A DNA stretch of 64,000 nucleotides from Microcaldota archaeon (GCA_016212525.1 JACRGD010000010.1:591860-655859), one strand, 5' to 3'; positions 34,937 through 43,150 are shown, counted from the stretch's first letter. The notes: generated by a model not told the origin, from the sequence alone. A program made the numbers and translations.

Positions 34937-36916
34937 TTATGGAGCGCAGACTGCGCCCTCGCCGCTTGGACGGCAGGTGAAACCAGCACCAACACTCGAA
35001 CACTTGACTTCTAAATCAGCAGGCATTCCAGAAGCATCGCAAACTCTTTCAAAGAGCCATCCAGATCGAGACGGATCGCACTGATCAGTCGTAAAGCTGC
35101 TTCCATAGTAGAGAGTTCCTGAAACAGTTGGATTATCGCCGCCATCTAAATCACGGCACCGGGCAATACATTTACCGGTTCCTGCATCACAGTATGCACC
35201 CGGACCACAGGAAAGATCTCTTAGAACTGCCCGACCGGAATCACAAGTAAACTTCCTTAGAGTGTTGGAATCGAGACAGCTGTCGGGAAGTGCACGTGCA
35301 CCATCATAGGTAACACCATGAGTATATGCATCAGATGCAGTAGAGTCCGGGTCAGGTCGCTCGCACGAAAGGGTGCATGCGCCAGCACTACAAGGGGAAC
35401 CGAGCGCACATGTCATAGAGGATTCCGCAGGAGTTGTTCCAGAGCAGGACCATTCCTTAACATTGCGGCCATCGCAACCGTCAGAATGTGAGTACGGAGC
35501 CGTAGTCGTATAACCGCTGACACTTCCGAACATAGTAGTCGGATCGGCTGAACCAGAATCCGAATCAGTACATGAGGGCGCATAAGTTACACCTACACAC
35601 GCACCAGCACTACATCTGAATCCGGATGGACATGAAATAATCGCGGAATCAATGACACCGGAAGTACAGAAGAATTCCTTGACATTTACTCCATCAGGTT
35701 GACAGGAATCTGGTTCGGAATCCGAACCCCGGGTTACGGTAGTTGCACGGTAGATGTCCCGACCACCATCAGGATCAGAGCAAGCTGGAGATGTCGAAAC
35801 ACACGCACCAGAACTGCACGAATAACCAGAAGGACAATCTAAAACGCGCATTACAATCGAACCATTAACAGCGCAGGAAAATTCCTTTACCGCGGCCAGA
35901 TTACATTGATCAGACTCGGAACCACCAACGGAGTTCGTAGTAGTTGCCCGAGTAAAGAGATTTTCTCCACCATCAGGATCGTTGCACGTAACAGGAGGTG
36001 GGGGCGAAGTAGTTGCAATGCATCGACCCGCATCACAAACCATACCAGAAGCACAACTAAAGTTCTGGTAAGCCAGATCATTCCTGGAACAGAAATATTC
36101 AATCCCCCCAGTGGAAGAAGTACATGTGTCAGATCCTCGGCCACCGTTGCTTAAGGTAACTATTCCCGCAACAGTCGGAGAGTTTGCTGAATCAGAATCA
36201 GTACATGAAACAGTACTGGGTCTTGAGGAGACACATACACCCGAAGCACAAGAGGCATCAGAAGAACAGGTGATTCGAATGGAGCTGGCAATGCCGCCCG
36301 AACAGGCATACTCATTAACAGTCCTTGGATCAACACAGAAATCAGATGAAGTGACTACCAACGAACTCGTTGAAACAGTTGCAGTACCATAGACGTTCTC
36401 ATTAGCTCCACCATCGGAATCTGAGCAGACAGATGGGGCAGTAATGGTCGTATTTGGAGGCGTCGGAACAAGAGAAGCAACACATTGACCAGATTGGCAC
36501 TCGAAACCAGAAGCACATGCCATAGCTTCAGATATGACCTGACCACCTGAGCACATATACTCCAGTACACCAGTAGAAGAAGAACACGAATCAGAGTAAG
36601 TTCGGCCACCTAAAGTCAGAGTTCCAAAGTGATTGGGGTCTTTGCCACCATCCGTTTCAGAACACGAAGAAAGATTGGTCGACGTATTGACCGGAACCGT
36701 TCGGGGGCATGGACCAGAAGACGCCACAGACACGCCAGCAGCAGATGCGAGACAGGCATTGTCATAAGTGCGACCATCATTAGCACAGACAGGCGAAATA
36801 GTTGAGGGACACGTAGAGGAAGTCGAAAAAAGAGCAGGTAGAGCAAGGAAATAGAATGCCAAAACCAGTAGAACTATACCAAGGCCAACAAGAGCATACT
36901 TGAGAGTATCATTCAT
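34937..36916 (-). CDS. Kazal-plus-Cys-repeat surface protein
   Basis: The ATG at 36916 (MNDTLKYAL) begins a 659-aa protein: an uncleaved membrane anchor (about 8-30); a Kazal-type domain (C-P-x4-P-V-C, G-x-T-Y-x-N-x-C, then C) at about 36-70; and about eight repeats with C-x-[DE]-x-D-G-G/S, a middle C, an [ED]-[YF]-x-C and a closing C-x-x-G-x-C-V/I. A TATA box (CTCTATATATACTC, 36937-36950) lies 26 bases before the ATG, so the transcript is leaderless. The 36994 start is unlikely. The downstream ribD may be read from the same promoter. It is related to the 31-32.8 kb protein. Confidence 0.87.
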   Translation of the reverse strand: MNDTLKYALVGLGIVLLVLAFYFLALPALFSTSSTCPSTISPVCANDGRTYDNACLASAAGVSVASSGPCPRTVPVNTSTNLSSCSETDGGKDPNHFGTLTLGGRTYSDSCSSSTGVLEYMCSGGQVISEAMACASGFECQSGQCVASLVPTPPNTTITAPSVCSDSDGGANENVYGTATVSTSSLVVTSSDFCVDPRTVNEYACSGGIASSIRITCSSDASCASGVCVSSRPSTVSCTDSDSANSPTVAGIVTLSNGGRGSDTCTSSTGGIEYFCSRNDLAYQNFSCASGMVCDAGRCIATTSPPPPVTCNDPDGGENLFTRATTTNSVGGSESDQCNLAAVKEFSCAVNGSIVMRVLDCPSGYSCSSGACVSTSPACSDPDGGRDIYRATTVTRGSDSEPDSCQPDGVNVKEFFCTSGVIDSAIISCPSGFRCSAGACVGVTYAPSCTDSDSGSADPTTMFGSVSGYTTTAPYSHSDGCDGRNVKEWSCSGTTPAESSMTCALGSPCSAGACTLSCERPDPDSTASDAYTHGVTYDGARALPDSCLDSNTLRKFTCDSGRAVLRDLSCGPGAYCDAGTGKCIARCRDLDGGDNPTVSGTLYYGSSFTTDQCDPSRSGWLFERVCDASGMPADLEVKCSSVGAGFTCRPSGEGAVCAP

Positions 36917-36936
36917 AACTAAACGGAGAACAATAG

Positions 36937-36950
36937 AGTATATATAGAGT
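36937..36950 (-). promoter_or_regulatory. TATA box of the Kazal/Cys-repeat gene
   Basis: The minus-strand reading is CTCTATATATACTC, a strong TATA whose centre is about 26 bases upstream of the ATG at 36916, predicting a leaderless transcript. Confidence 0.6.
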
Positions 36951-37029
36951 ATGGTGGCAAGCCAATGCGATTTAGGTATCGAAACACGAAACAATCAACT
37001 TTTAAATAGGTTTTAATAAATGTTTATTT

Positions 37030-38208
37030 ATGGCCAAGTGGGTTGGATATGAATACGTAGAGCAAAGAGCAGCGACAATAGCAGCAAGAACGAATCCAAA
37101 CCTACTTTCAACAATACGAAAATGGGGATATGAACCACTCACAGCAGAAAAAATAGACGCTAATCTTAGAGAGATGGTCTTGGTTGGAGTTTCGCCAGAG
37201 CACATACTCCAACACGCAGGTTGGGGATTGATTTGTGATGGCGAGGGACTTTGGCCAAGCGGAGCTTTTTCAAAGGGCATTGGTAAATTCAAACAACGAT
37301 TAGGAGATGCACATATTAGAAAGATTGTGAACACTGCAGGTCGAGATCCACTTGAGCATTTTGTAATGAGCCTCTCGTGCCCTGAAGGACTAAGAACCCA
37401 AGATAGAGAAATGATCGAGACCTCATTTAACAAAGGCGAATATGACGCAGTAGACCTTGACACTAAACGACTTCGGACAGTAGAGATGATTGCATCTTAT
37501 CTGGCATCGGAAATAGAAGTACCATGGAAAAAAGATAACGAATTAGCGCAGAAGATACGGAGCGTATTAGTTGCAATGTGGAATTTTAGCGTGGCTAAAG
37601 TGCAGTGTGCAAATGAAGATACGTTTTATCGAAGTGTTAGAGAGTACAATGAAGGAGCCCAGAGGTTTGATAGTGCTTTCAATATTTTTTCAGATGCAGA
37701 ACCGTTAGATGCCATGAGATTAAATATCGAAATAGCAAATCAGCCAGAAGACAGAATGCGAACATACATAGCGAATCGATTCGAGAAGGTCGCACGGATG
37801 CTTGCCAGATTACAGGCACGGGGGCACAACACATCAATTAAATTCACTGCAAGCGATTATGAAGGCAGAGTTACATATGGAACGAGATTCTGTATTTACG
37901 TTCCTACATGCGCGATTGAAGAAACAATTGACGCACTGAAGAAGGCAGACCTTGCATCAGGAGAACTAGATAAGTACCCACTCAAAGACAATTGCTCCAG
38001 CGCATTTCGACTCCCAGAATTAGTCGTATTTAGGAGTACGGGAGAGGGTGGATCCTCATCATTTGTACAGGCCACGGAAGCACTAGGTGCACTAAATAGA
38101 AATGAGATAGATAGGGAGCAATTGAATTTTGCTAAACCCAGCAGCCGTAGATACATAAGACTCGAAGATGGGACTCGATTGGATCTTTTTGAAAACGAAT
38201 CGGATTAA
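37030..38208 (+). CDS. Unknown protein (392 aa)
   Basis: Soluble, mixed alpha/beta protein with conserved-looking stretches (H-I-L-Q-H-A-G-W-G-L-I-C-D-G-E-G-L-W-P, and C-S-S-A-F-R-L-P-E-L-V-V). No family is recognised. The TATA-like A-T-rich run TAGGTTTTAATAAATG precedes the ATG. It lies between the surface protein gene and the rib cluster but points away from both; its stop converges with ribA across a hairpin at 38228-38254. Confidence 0.62.
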   Translation: MAKWVGYEYVEQRAATIAARTNPNLLSTIRKWGYEPLTAEKIDANLREMVLVGVSPEHILQHAGWGLICDGEGLWPSGAFSKGIGKFKQRLGDAHIRKIVNTAGRDPLEHFVMSLSCPEGLRTQDREMIETSFNKGEYDAVDLDTKRLRTVEMIASYLASEIEVPWKKDNELAQKIRSVLVAMWNFSVAKVQCANEDTFYRSVREYNEGAQRFDSAFNIFSDAEPLDAMRLNIEIANQPEDRMRTYIANRFEKVARMLARLQARGHNTSIKFTASDYEGRVTYGTRFCIYVPTCAIEETIDALKKADLASGELDKYPLKDNCSSAFRLPELVVFRSTGEGGSSSFVQATEALGALNRNEIDREQLNFAKPSSRRYIRLEDGTRLDLFENESD

Positions 38209-38227
38209 TAAAAGCATTTGGTCGCGA

Positions 38228-38254
38228 GCAGACCTAAAAAGAGTGAAGGTCTGC
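38228..38254. terminator. Inverted repeat between convergent genes
   Basis: GCAGACCT (38228-38235) and AGGTCTGC (38247-38254) form an 8-bp stem with an 11-base A-rich loop. It is placed in the 58-base gap between two convergent stops, so it could act for both. Confidence 0.45.
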
Positions 38255-38266
38255 GAAGCATCGGTT

Positions 38267-38854
38267 CTAGATTAAATGACCGAACTTGGTTTTTTTAGTT
38301 TCGAGATATTTTTTATTATATTTAGTAGGACGGATAGATAGAGGGATACGCCGAATAACACTGATTCCGTAATGCTCAAGTTGGGAAACTTTATCAGGAT
38401 TGTTTGTCAGGAGATCAATTTTTGAAATTCCAAAATATTTGAGAATATCTGCAGCAATCGAAAAATCCCGCTCATCGACTTTAAAGCCCAATTTGAGATT
38501 TGCCTGAGCAGTGTCAAGACCCTGGTCCTGAAGCGAGTAGGCTTTGATTTTGTTTCCAAGACCTATGCCGCGACCTTCCTGATTCAGATAGATAATCAGG
38601 CCACAACCTGCTTTCTCAATATACCTCATGGATTTTTCAAGCTGAGAGCGGCAATCGCAACGAATCGAGGTTAGTGCATCACCAGTAAGACAGCGAGAAT
38701 GGATACGAACAGGCAGGGAAGCCGATTTGTGATCACAGTCAGTGCACCGAAGCAGGGCAAGATGTTCCTCGCCAACACCATTTGCAAATGCATAGATGCG
38801 AAAATTCCCATAACGAGTCGGAAAAAACGCATCTGCGATTTTTTCGATGACCAT
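38267..38854 (-). CDS. ribA: GTP cyclohydrolase II
   Basis: RibA opens GTP to the first riboflavin precursor. The zinc site C-L-T-G-D-A-L-T-S-I-R-C-D-C and the catalytic loop Q-E-G-R-G-I-G-L are complete. At 195 aa it is the single-domain form. It is a bacterial-type enzyme; most archaea use GTP cyclohydrolase III (ArfA). It follows the ribC-ribH fusion by eight bases, so ribB, the fusion and ribA are one operon. Confidence 0.93.
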   Translation of the reverse strand: MVIEKIADAFFPTRYGNFRIYAFANGVGEEHLALLRCTDCDHKSASLPVRIHSRCLTGDALTSIRCDCRSQLEKSMRYIEKAGCGLIIYLNQEGRGIGLGNKIKAYSLQDQGLDTAQANLKLGFKVDERDFSIAADILKYFGISKIDLLTNNPDKVSQLEHYGISVIRRIPLSIRPTKYNKKYLETKKTKFGHLI

Positions 38855-38862
38855 AAAATCAA

Positions 38863-39729
38863 CTACGAACGAAGAATAGAGATCAGTTCAACTGCAGCTT
38901 CGATCGCACGCATCCCATAATCTTCTGCGCGGGCATCGGCCTGCTCATAGCTAACATTGTGCCCGATTATACCCAACGCAACAGGCTTGTGATGTTCGAG
39001 GGACAGATCACCAAGACGACGAGCAGTATCTTTAGTTATAACCTCATCATGAGCAGTGTCTCCCTTGACAACTGCACCTAGAGTAGCAACTGCAGAAATG
39101 GATTTATCAAGAAGCAATTTCTTTACAACAAGAGGCATATCGTAGACACCAGGAACAGAAAGAACAAACAATTCGACATCCAAACGCTTCGCAGTTTTCT
39201 TTGCAGAGTCCAACATCTTATCAGTTATCTCATTGTTGAAGCGACCGACGACGACTCCGATTCGGAGCTTTCGCGTAGACAAAGAACCCTCATCTGCCTT
39301 GCCCTGTCGGACTCCGAGGCCCGCATTTTGGGTTAAGGTTTTGGGGTTTTTGATCAGGTTAATTACATTATGAACATGTTTTCGGATCCGGTCTTCGAAA
39401 ATCTCGGCGAGTTCTTTCTCACTCCAGGCCTCGTTTTCATGGACGAAGACCTCGATTATGTGTTTGTTAGTTAGAAGTTTAGCCTGTTGAATACCAAGAC
39501 TTGCCTCATGAGCACATTGTTGATCGATCGGCATGCCGCCAACCATACCCAAGGCAAGCACAATATCACAACCAGAATCCAGAAGAGTTTTACATTCAAC
39601 GGCCAGATCTTTTATTCCCGGAACGGTTCTACGAATAGGATTTGATTCGCCCAATTTTTTTAATTCATCAAGAGCAATTTCGCCCATATTTACCCGCGAA
39701 AAGGTCGTATCAACAATACCAATTTTCAT
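38863..39729 (-). CDS. Archaeal riboflavin synthase fused to lumazine synthase
   Basis: The ATG at 39729 gives 288 aa. Residues 1-150 match archaeal riboflavin synthase (RibC): K-I-G-I-V-D-T-T-F-S-R-V, R-R-T-V-P-G-I-K-D-L, C-A-H-E-A-S-L-G, N-K-H-I-I-E-V-F-V-H-E. Residues 155-288 match lumazine synthase (RibH): V-G-R-F-N-N-E-I-T, V-P-G-V-Y-D-M-P-L, G-D-T-A-H-D-E-V-I (catalytic His), A-R-A-E-D-Y-G-M-R-A-I-E-A-A. The two families are paralogues that normally form separate homo-oligomers; here the last two steps of the pathway are in one chain. The overlapping longer frame to 39837 lies in ribB and is rejected. A short linker joins the two parts. Confidence 0.92.
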   Translation of the reverse strand: MKIGIVDTTFSRVNMGEIALDELKKLGESNPIRRTVPGIKDLAVECKTLLDSGCDIVLALGMVGGMPIDQQCAHEASLGIQQAKLLTNKHIIEVFVHENEAWSEKELAEIFEDRIRKHVHNVINLIKNPKTLTQNAGLGVRQGKADEGSLSTRKLRIGVVVGRFNNEITDKMLDSAKKTAKRLDVELFVLSVPGVYDMPLVVKKLLLDKSISAVATLGAVVKGDTAHDEVITKDTARRLGDLSLEHHKPVALGIIGHNVSYEQADARAEDYGMRAIEAAVELISILRS

Positions 39730-39733
39730 ATAA

Positions 39734-40375
39734 TTACCCCAACAATTCCCTACCTTCAAGAAAAGCCAAATTATTTTTCTTTGCATAATTTCGGGCCGAA
39801 TCTTTAGATAGTGCAGTACCAGAACCGAGCATTTCACATAGAACCATAGACGTTAGTCCAGCTAATTTTCCAAGCTCGATCGAAAGTTCAGTGTGACCCT
39901 TGCGATTTTCAAGGCCACTACTAATGAGCAGGAAAACATGACCTGGAGAATAAAATTCATCATAAAGAAGTTCTTTGGAATTTTTAAGATCTAAAACCTC
40001 TGAAAAACGCGAGATTGTAAGCGCCCGGTCCCGATCAGGAATTCCAGTGTAAACTTTTTTATGATTAATTGAAAGTGAAAATGCAGGCCGATCGCCATAC
40101 GCAGTTTTCTTACAAGAGAGATTTTTTAGAGAGGGATAATTTTCTATTAGTTCGAAATAGAAGGGAAGGCCAAGCGCATTTGCAGAATCTTTTGAAATGG
40201 CAAGACAGATCAGACCTCCAGCATCCCGGCGCATCTTCTCGATTAGATCACTAGAAGCGAATTTAGCGCCAAAAATCATATCGGCTTCACCCTCACGCTC
40301 ATCACCATCGTAGAGAATGATTGGCTTTCCCAAGCGCAGAGAATCAATAGCCGCAGAAACTGAATTAGAGGTCAA
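39734..40375 (-). CDS. ribB: 3,4-dihydroxy-2-butanone 4-phosphate synthase
   Basis: The enzyme makes the four-carbon unit from ribulose-5-P. D-G-D-E-R-E-G-E-A-D-M (about 24-34) holds the Mg2+ and substrate residues; R-D-A-G-G-L and G-H-T-E-L-S-I-E also fit. At 213 aa it is the single-domain form. The start is TTG at 40375 with GTGAT five bases before it. A minus-strand TATA (40409-40418) gives a leader of about 12 bases, so there is no room for an FMN riboswitch. Confidence 0.93.
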   Translation of the reverse strand: MTSNSVSAAIDSLRLGKPIILYDGDEREGEADMIFGAKFASSDLIEKMRRDAGGLICLAISKDSANALGLPFYFELIENYPSLKNLSCKKTAYGDRPAFSLSINHKKVYTGIPDRDRALTISRFSEVLDLKNSKELLYDEFYSPGHVFLLISSGLENRKGHTELSIELGKLAGLTSMVLCEMLGSGTALSKDSARNYAKKNNLAFLEGRELLG

Positions 40376-40408
40376 ATAATCACGTAAAATAGATAATGGA
40401 GGAAATTA

Positions 40409-40418
40409 CTTATAAATG
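40409..40418 (-). promoter_or_regulatory. TATA box of the rib operon
   Basis: The minus-strand reading ATTTATAAGT is centred about 38 bases upstream of the TTG start of ribB, placing transcription start near 40387. No FMN-element-like conserved structure is visible between it and ribB. Confidence 0.5.
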
Positions 40419-40470
40419 AGTAAGTACGGGGTTTTGAGTAGCAAGGAAGTTCGAACCGGTTAGACCAAGA

Positions 40471-40480
40471 GATTTTAAAT
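40471..40480 (+). promoter_or_regulatory. TATA box of the acetate-CoA ligase operon
   Basis: GATTTTAAAT lies about 32 bases upstream of the ATG at 40508, for a leader of a few bases. Confidence 0.45.
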
Positions 40481-40507
40481 GTAAAAGAAGACTAGATTTC
40501 GATAGAT

Positions 40508-41131
40508 ATGACCCTCGTCGAAGATTTCAGACTTCTTGAAAAACACGGATTTAAACTAATACCCTATGAAATTGCCCAATCAGAAGAGGAAACGATAAAG
40601 GCCGCAGAAAAACTCAAATATCCAGTAGCCATCAAAATAATCTCTCCAGAAATAGAACACAAATCAGACTCAGGCGGAGTTAAGGTAGATTTACGATCAG
40701 AAGAAGCACTCAAAGTAGCATATCGGGAAATGATACAGAGAAACGCGAGTAAAAAAATAGATGGTGTGTTAGTCCAAAAAATGGCGAGAAAAGGAATGGA
40801 ACTAATAATAGGCGGAAAAAAAGATGCACAGTTTGGGCATATGCTCGTTTTGGGATTAGGCGGAATATATGTCGAGATATTCAAGGACGTCAGCGCCCGA
40901 ATCTGCCCTGTCGAAACAAAAGATGTGGAAGAAATGATTGCAGAACTCAAATCACACCCATTATTAGAAGGGGCAAGAGGCAAAAAACCGATAAACAAAA
41001 AAGAACTTGAAAAATTAGTCGTCAGAGCAAGTCAATTTATGCAAAGAGAAGACATCAAAGAAATGGACCTAAATCCAGTTATTTGTGATGAACGGGGTTG
41101 CGACATAATAGATGCGAGATTTAGAAAATAA
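40508..41131 (+). CDS. Acetate-CoA ligase (ADP-forming) beta subunit
   Basis: The 207-aa ATP-grasp-type subunit shows P-V-A-I-K-I, H-K-S-D-S-G-G-V and the G-x-G-G-I-Y-V-E-I-F-K-D-V core plus the ending E-M-D-L-N-P-V. With the alpha subunit encoded 12 bases later it turns acetyl-CoA (or another acyl-CoA), ADP and Pi into acid, CoA and ATP, the usual archaeal energy-saving step of fermentation. Confidence 0.92.
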   Translation: MTLVEDFRLLEKHGFKLIPYEIAQSEEETIKAAEKLKYPVAIKIISPEIEHKSDSGGVKVDLRSEEALKVAYREMIQRNASKKIDGVLVQKMARKGMELIIGGKKDAQFGHMLVLGLGGIYVEIFKDVSARICPVETKDVEEMIAELKSHPLLEGARGKKPINKKELEKLVVRASQFMQREDIKEMDLNPVICDERGCDIIDARFRK

Positions 41132-41143
41132 GAGGTAGTAAAT

Positions 41144-42538
41144 ATGAAAAAAATAGTAAAAAATCTAACTAACATATTCAAACCAAAGAGCGTTGCAATT
41201 ATCGGAGCATCGCCAACTCCAAATAAAATAGGAAACGTCATACTCAGAAATTTTATAGATAATAAATTCGAGGGAAAAATAATCCCAGTAAATCCAAAAC
41301 ATGATAATATATCAGACTTACGTTGCTATTCATCAGTAACAGAAGTTCCGGGAAAAATAGATTGTGTAATTATTGCAACACCCGCAGAAACAGTGCCTCA
41401 AATAATAGAAGAATGTTGTAGAAGAAAAGTAGGTGGGATAGTAATTCTCTCAGGAGGATTTGAAGAAGTCGGAAGAATGGAATTGGCCCAAAAAATAAAA
41501 GAACTCGCAACCGCCAGTGAAATTCCAGTAATAGGACCAAATTGTCTGGGAGTATATAACCCATATACAAAAGTAGATAGTATATTTCTTCCAGGATATA
41601 AACTACAAAGACCAAAACCAGGCTCGATCGCATTCATAAGTCAAAGTGGAGCAGTCGGATCCACAGTCATGGATTTATCAGCCCACTATGGCCTTGGAAT
41701 ATCGAAATTTATATCATATGGAAATGCAACAGTTTTAGATGAAAGTGATTATCTCGAATTTTTATTAAATGATAAGGAAACAGAAGCGATTATATTGTAC
41801 TTAGAGGGAGCCAAAGAAGGGCGAAAATTATTAGAGACAATGAAAAAAGTAAATAAAACAAAACCAATCATTGCGCTTAAAGCAGGAAAAGGAGCTGGCG
41901 CACAGGCAGCTGCCAAATCACACACAGGAAACATAGCCGGAGCATACATGGCATACCAGGCAGCATTCAAACAGGCAAAAGTCATAGAAGCAGGAGGCAT
42001 AAACGAGTTATTTAACTTCGTAAAAATATTCAATCAGCCAAAAGCCAAAGGTAGAAGAGTAGGAGTGATAACTAACGGAGGAGGAATCGGAGTATTAACC
42101 GCAGATGCAATAGAAGCAGAAGGATTAGAACTTGCACAATTCTCAGATGCAACAAAGGCAGAACTAAAGAAAATACTCCCCGCATATGGAAACGTTGGAA
42201 ATCCATTAGATTTAGTCGCAGATGCAGACGTTAACGGATATGATAAATCAATAGCTGCAATGATGAACGATCCGAACATAGATGTATTAGTAGTGATAGT
42301 ATTACTTCAGACCCCGCCAGTGGATGAAAGAGTAATACATGTGCTTTCAAAATATGTTGATGAACGAAAAAAACCAATAATTACAATATCCATAGGGGGA
42401 GCATACACTGAAGCATATAGAAAAATACTTGAGAGCAAGGGAGTTCCAAGTTATAACTCAGAAAAAGCAGCAATAAAGGCACTTGAAAGATTTGTTACGT
42501 ACGGAAAATACCAAGAAAGCATACGTAAAAGCGAATAG
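41144..42538 (+). CDS. Acetate-CoA ligase (ADP-forming) alpha subunit
   Basis: The 464-aa alpha subunit has the CoA-binding domain (K-S-V-A-I-I-G-A-S), the two succinyl-CoA-ligase-like domains (I-S-Q-S-G-A-V-G-S, then G-P-N-C-L-G-V) and the phosphohistidine in K-S-H-T-G (H260). The C-terminal N-G-G-G-I-G-V-L-T-A-D-A helps bind phosphate. GAGGTAG precedes the ATG. It is the last gene of the left, A-rich-strand half; the candidate origin begins at its stop codon. Confidence 0.93.
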   Translation: MKKIVKNLTNIFKPKSVAIIGASPTPNKIGNVILRNFIDNKFEGKIIPVNPKHDNISDLRCYSSVTEVPGKIDCVIIATPAETVPQIIEECCRRKVGGIVILSGGFEEVGRMELAQKIKELATASEIPVIGPNCLGVYNPYTKVDSIFLPGYKLQRPKPGSIAFISQSGAVGSTVMDLSAHYGLGISKFISYGNATVLDESDYLEFLLNDKETEAIILYLEGAKEGRKLLETMKKVNKTKPIIALKAGKGAGAQAAAKSHTGNIAGAYMAYQAAFKQAKVIEAGGINELFNFVKIFNQPKAKGRRVGVITNGGGIGVLTADAIEAEGLELAQFSDATKAELKKILPAYGNVGNPLDLVADADVNGYDKSIAAMMNDPNIDVLVVIVLLQTPPVDERVIHVLSKYVDERKKPIITISIGGAYTEAYRKILESKGVPSYNSEKAAIKALERFVTYGKYQESIRKSE

Positions 42539-42545
42539 TGGAAGT
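42534..42545 (+). repeat. ORB-like 12-mer, copy 1
   Basis: AATAGTGGAAGT begins four bases before the end of the acetate-CoA ligase alpha gene and is an exact inverted copy of 42665-42676. Confidence 0.55.
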
Positions 42546-42664
42546 TTTAGGAGCTTATTTTCAGATCAATAGAAGACACAGATACAGTAGCGATAGCCAG
42601 GAAAAACGAGAGCACTGGGCAACAAAAACAAAAATAATGAGACATTACGAGTGGTGGGGACCAT

Positions 42665-42676
42665 ACTTCCACTATT
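42665..42676 (-). repeat. ORB-like 12-mer, copy 2 (inverted)
   Basis: ACTTCCACTATT on the plus strand, i.e. AATAGTGGAAGT on the minus strand. It faces copy 1 across about 119 bases and borders the AT-rich core. Confidence 0.55.
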
Positions 42677-42726
42677 AATTAACAATAATAAATAAAATTA
42701 ATTAATGTAACTATAGATACATAGAT

Positions 42727-42966
42727 ATGGAAATTGTTTATCTTTATGATATTCATGCAAAAAACAAGAAAGAATTCAATCGAACAAAAAGAATGTTCTA
42801 TTATTACCTAAACCAGTTGGCTTTGAAGAAAGATTATTGGAAAACAAAATCTGCGCTTTGTGTTTCTCCTAAGTTAGAGGCTAGTTTGGATCTATTTTTT
42901 AAGCGTTTTAAGGGGTTTGTGAAGGTCTACAAAATCTATTCTGAGTCTATTGAAGATTTCTTATGA
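42727..42966 (+). CDS. Small Cas2-like orphan protein (79 aa)
   Basis: The sequence starts I-V-Y-L-Y-D-I-H with the acidic residue at the end of the first strand, has a helix K-K-E-F-N-R-T-K-R-M-F-Y-Y-Y-L, and ends with a strand V-K-V-Y-K-I-Y. This ferredoxin-fold plan resembles Cas2 and related small nucleases found as orphans in DPANN and CPR genomes. There is no cas1, effector or repeat array in the window. The match is by pattern only, so function is open. It sits within the origin-like region and is the first gene with mixed strand bias. Confidence 0.4.
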   Translation: MEIVYLYDIHAKNKKEFNRTKRMFYYYLNQLALKKDYWKTKSALCVSPKLEASLDLFFKRFKGFVKVYKIYSESIEDFL

Positions 42967-43138
42967 ATCCTATGTTGTCACTATTTCTTGTTCGTATTTC
43001 GTTTAGCTGCTCGTCGCTCTGCTCAGCGTCGTCTTCCCGAAGGGACGAATCACGCTTCCGCGGAAATGAGGTGTGCTGGTTCTTCTTTATATACTCTAAA
43101 TTTGCCTTTCCTTTGTGCCAAATATTCTACTTCGTTAG

Positions 43139-43150
43139 AATACTGGAAGT
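43139..43150 (+). repeat. ORB-like 12-mer, copy 3, with G-rich flank
   Basis: AATACTGGAAGT differs from copies 1 and 2 at one base and is followed by GAGGGGTC, closest of the three to published ORB form (TGGAA core, then a G-run). Confidence 0.5.

Larger units (their letters stand above)
42534..43150. other. Candidate replication origin (ORB-like repeats and AT-rich core)
   Basis: The region combines three signals: (1) three copies of AATA[G/C]TGGAAGT, at 42534-42545 (+), 42665-42676 (-) and 43139-43150 (+), the last continuing GAGGGGTC, like the G-run after the TGGAA core of archaeal origin recognition boxes; (2) an AT-rich run with TTAATTAA/AATTAATTAAT at 42675-42725, suitable for unwinding; (3) the switch of A/T strand bias of the whole window. 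The tract also encodes a small ORF (42727-42966) and the non-coding stretch 42967-43179. No orc1/cdc6 gene is in the window, so the call rests on pattern. Confidence 0.5.

Noticed and set aside
34906-34995. ATG start of ribD at 34995
   Set aside because: It lies within the end of the surface protein gene, and the extra 30 residues are not family-like; GTG at 34905 fits better.
40376-40440. FMN riboswitch upstream of ribB
   Set aside because: The TATA box is only 34-43 bases from the start codon, leaving too short a leader for the FMN element.
40441-40465. tRNA-like TTCGAACC sequence
   Set aside because: The flanking bases do not pair as a T arm on either strand, and no anticodon or acceptor stem can be drawn.
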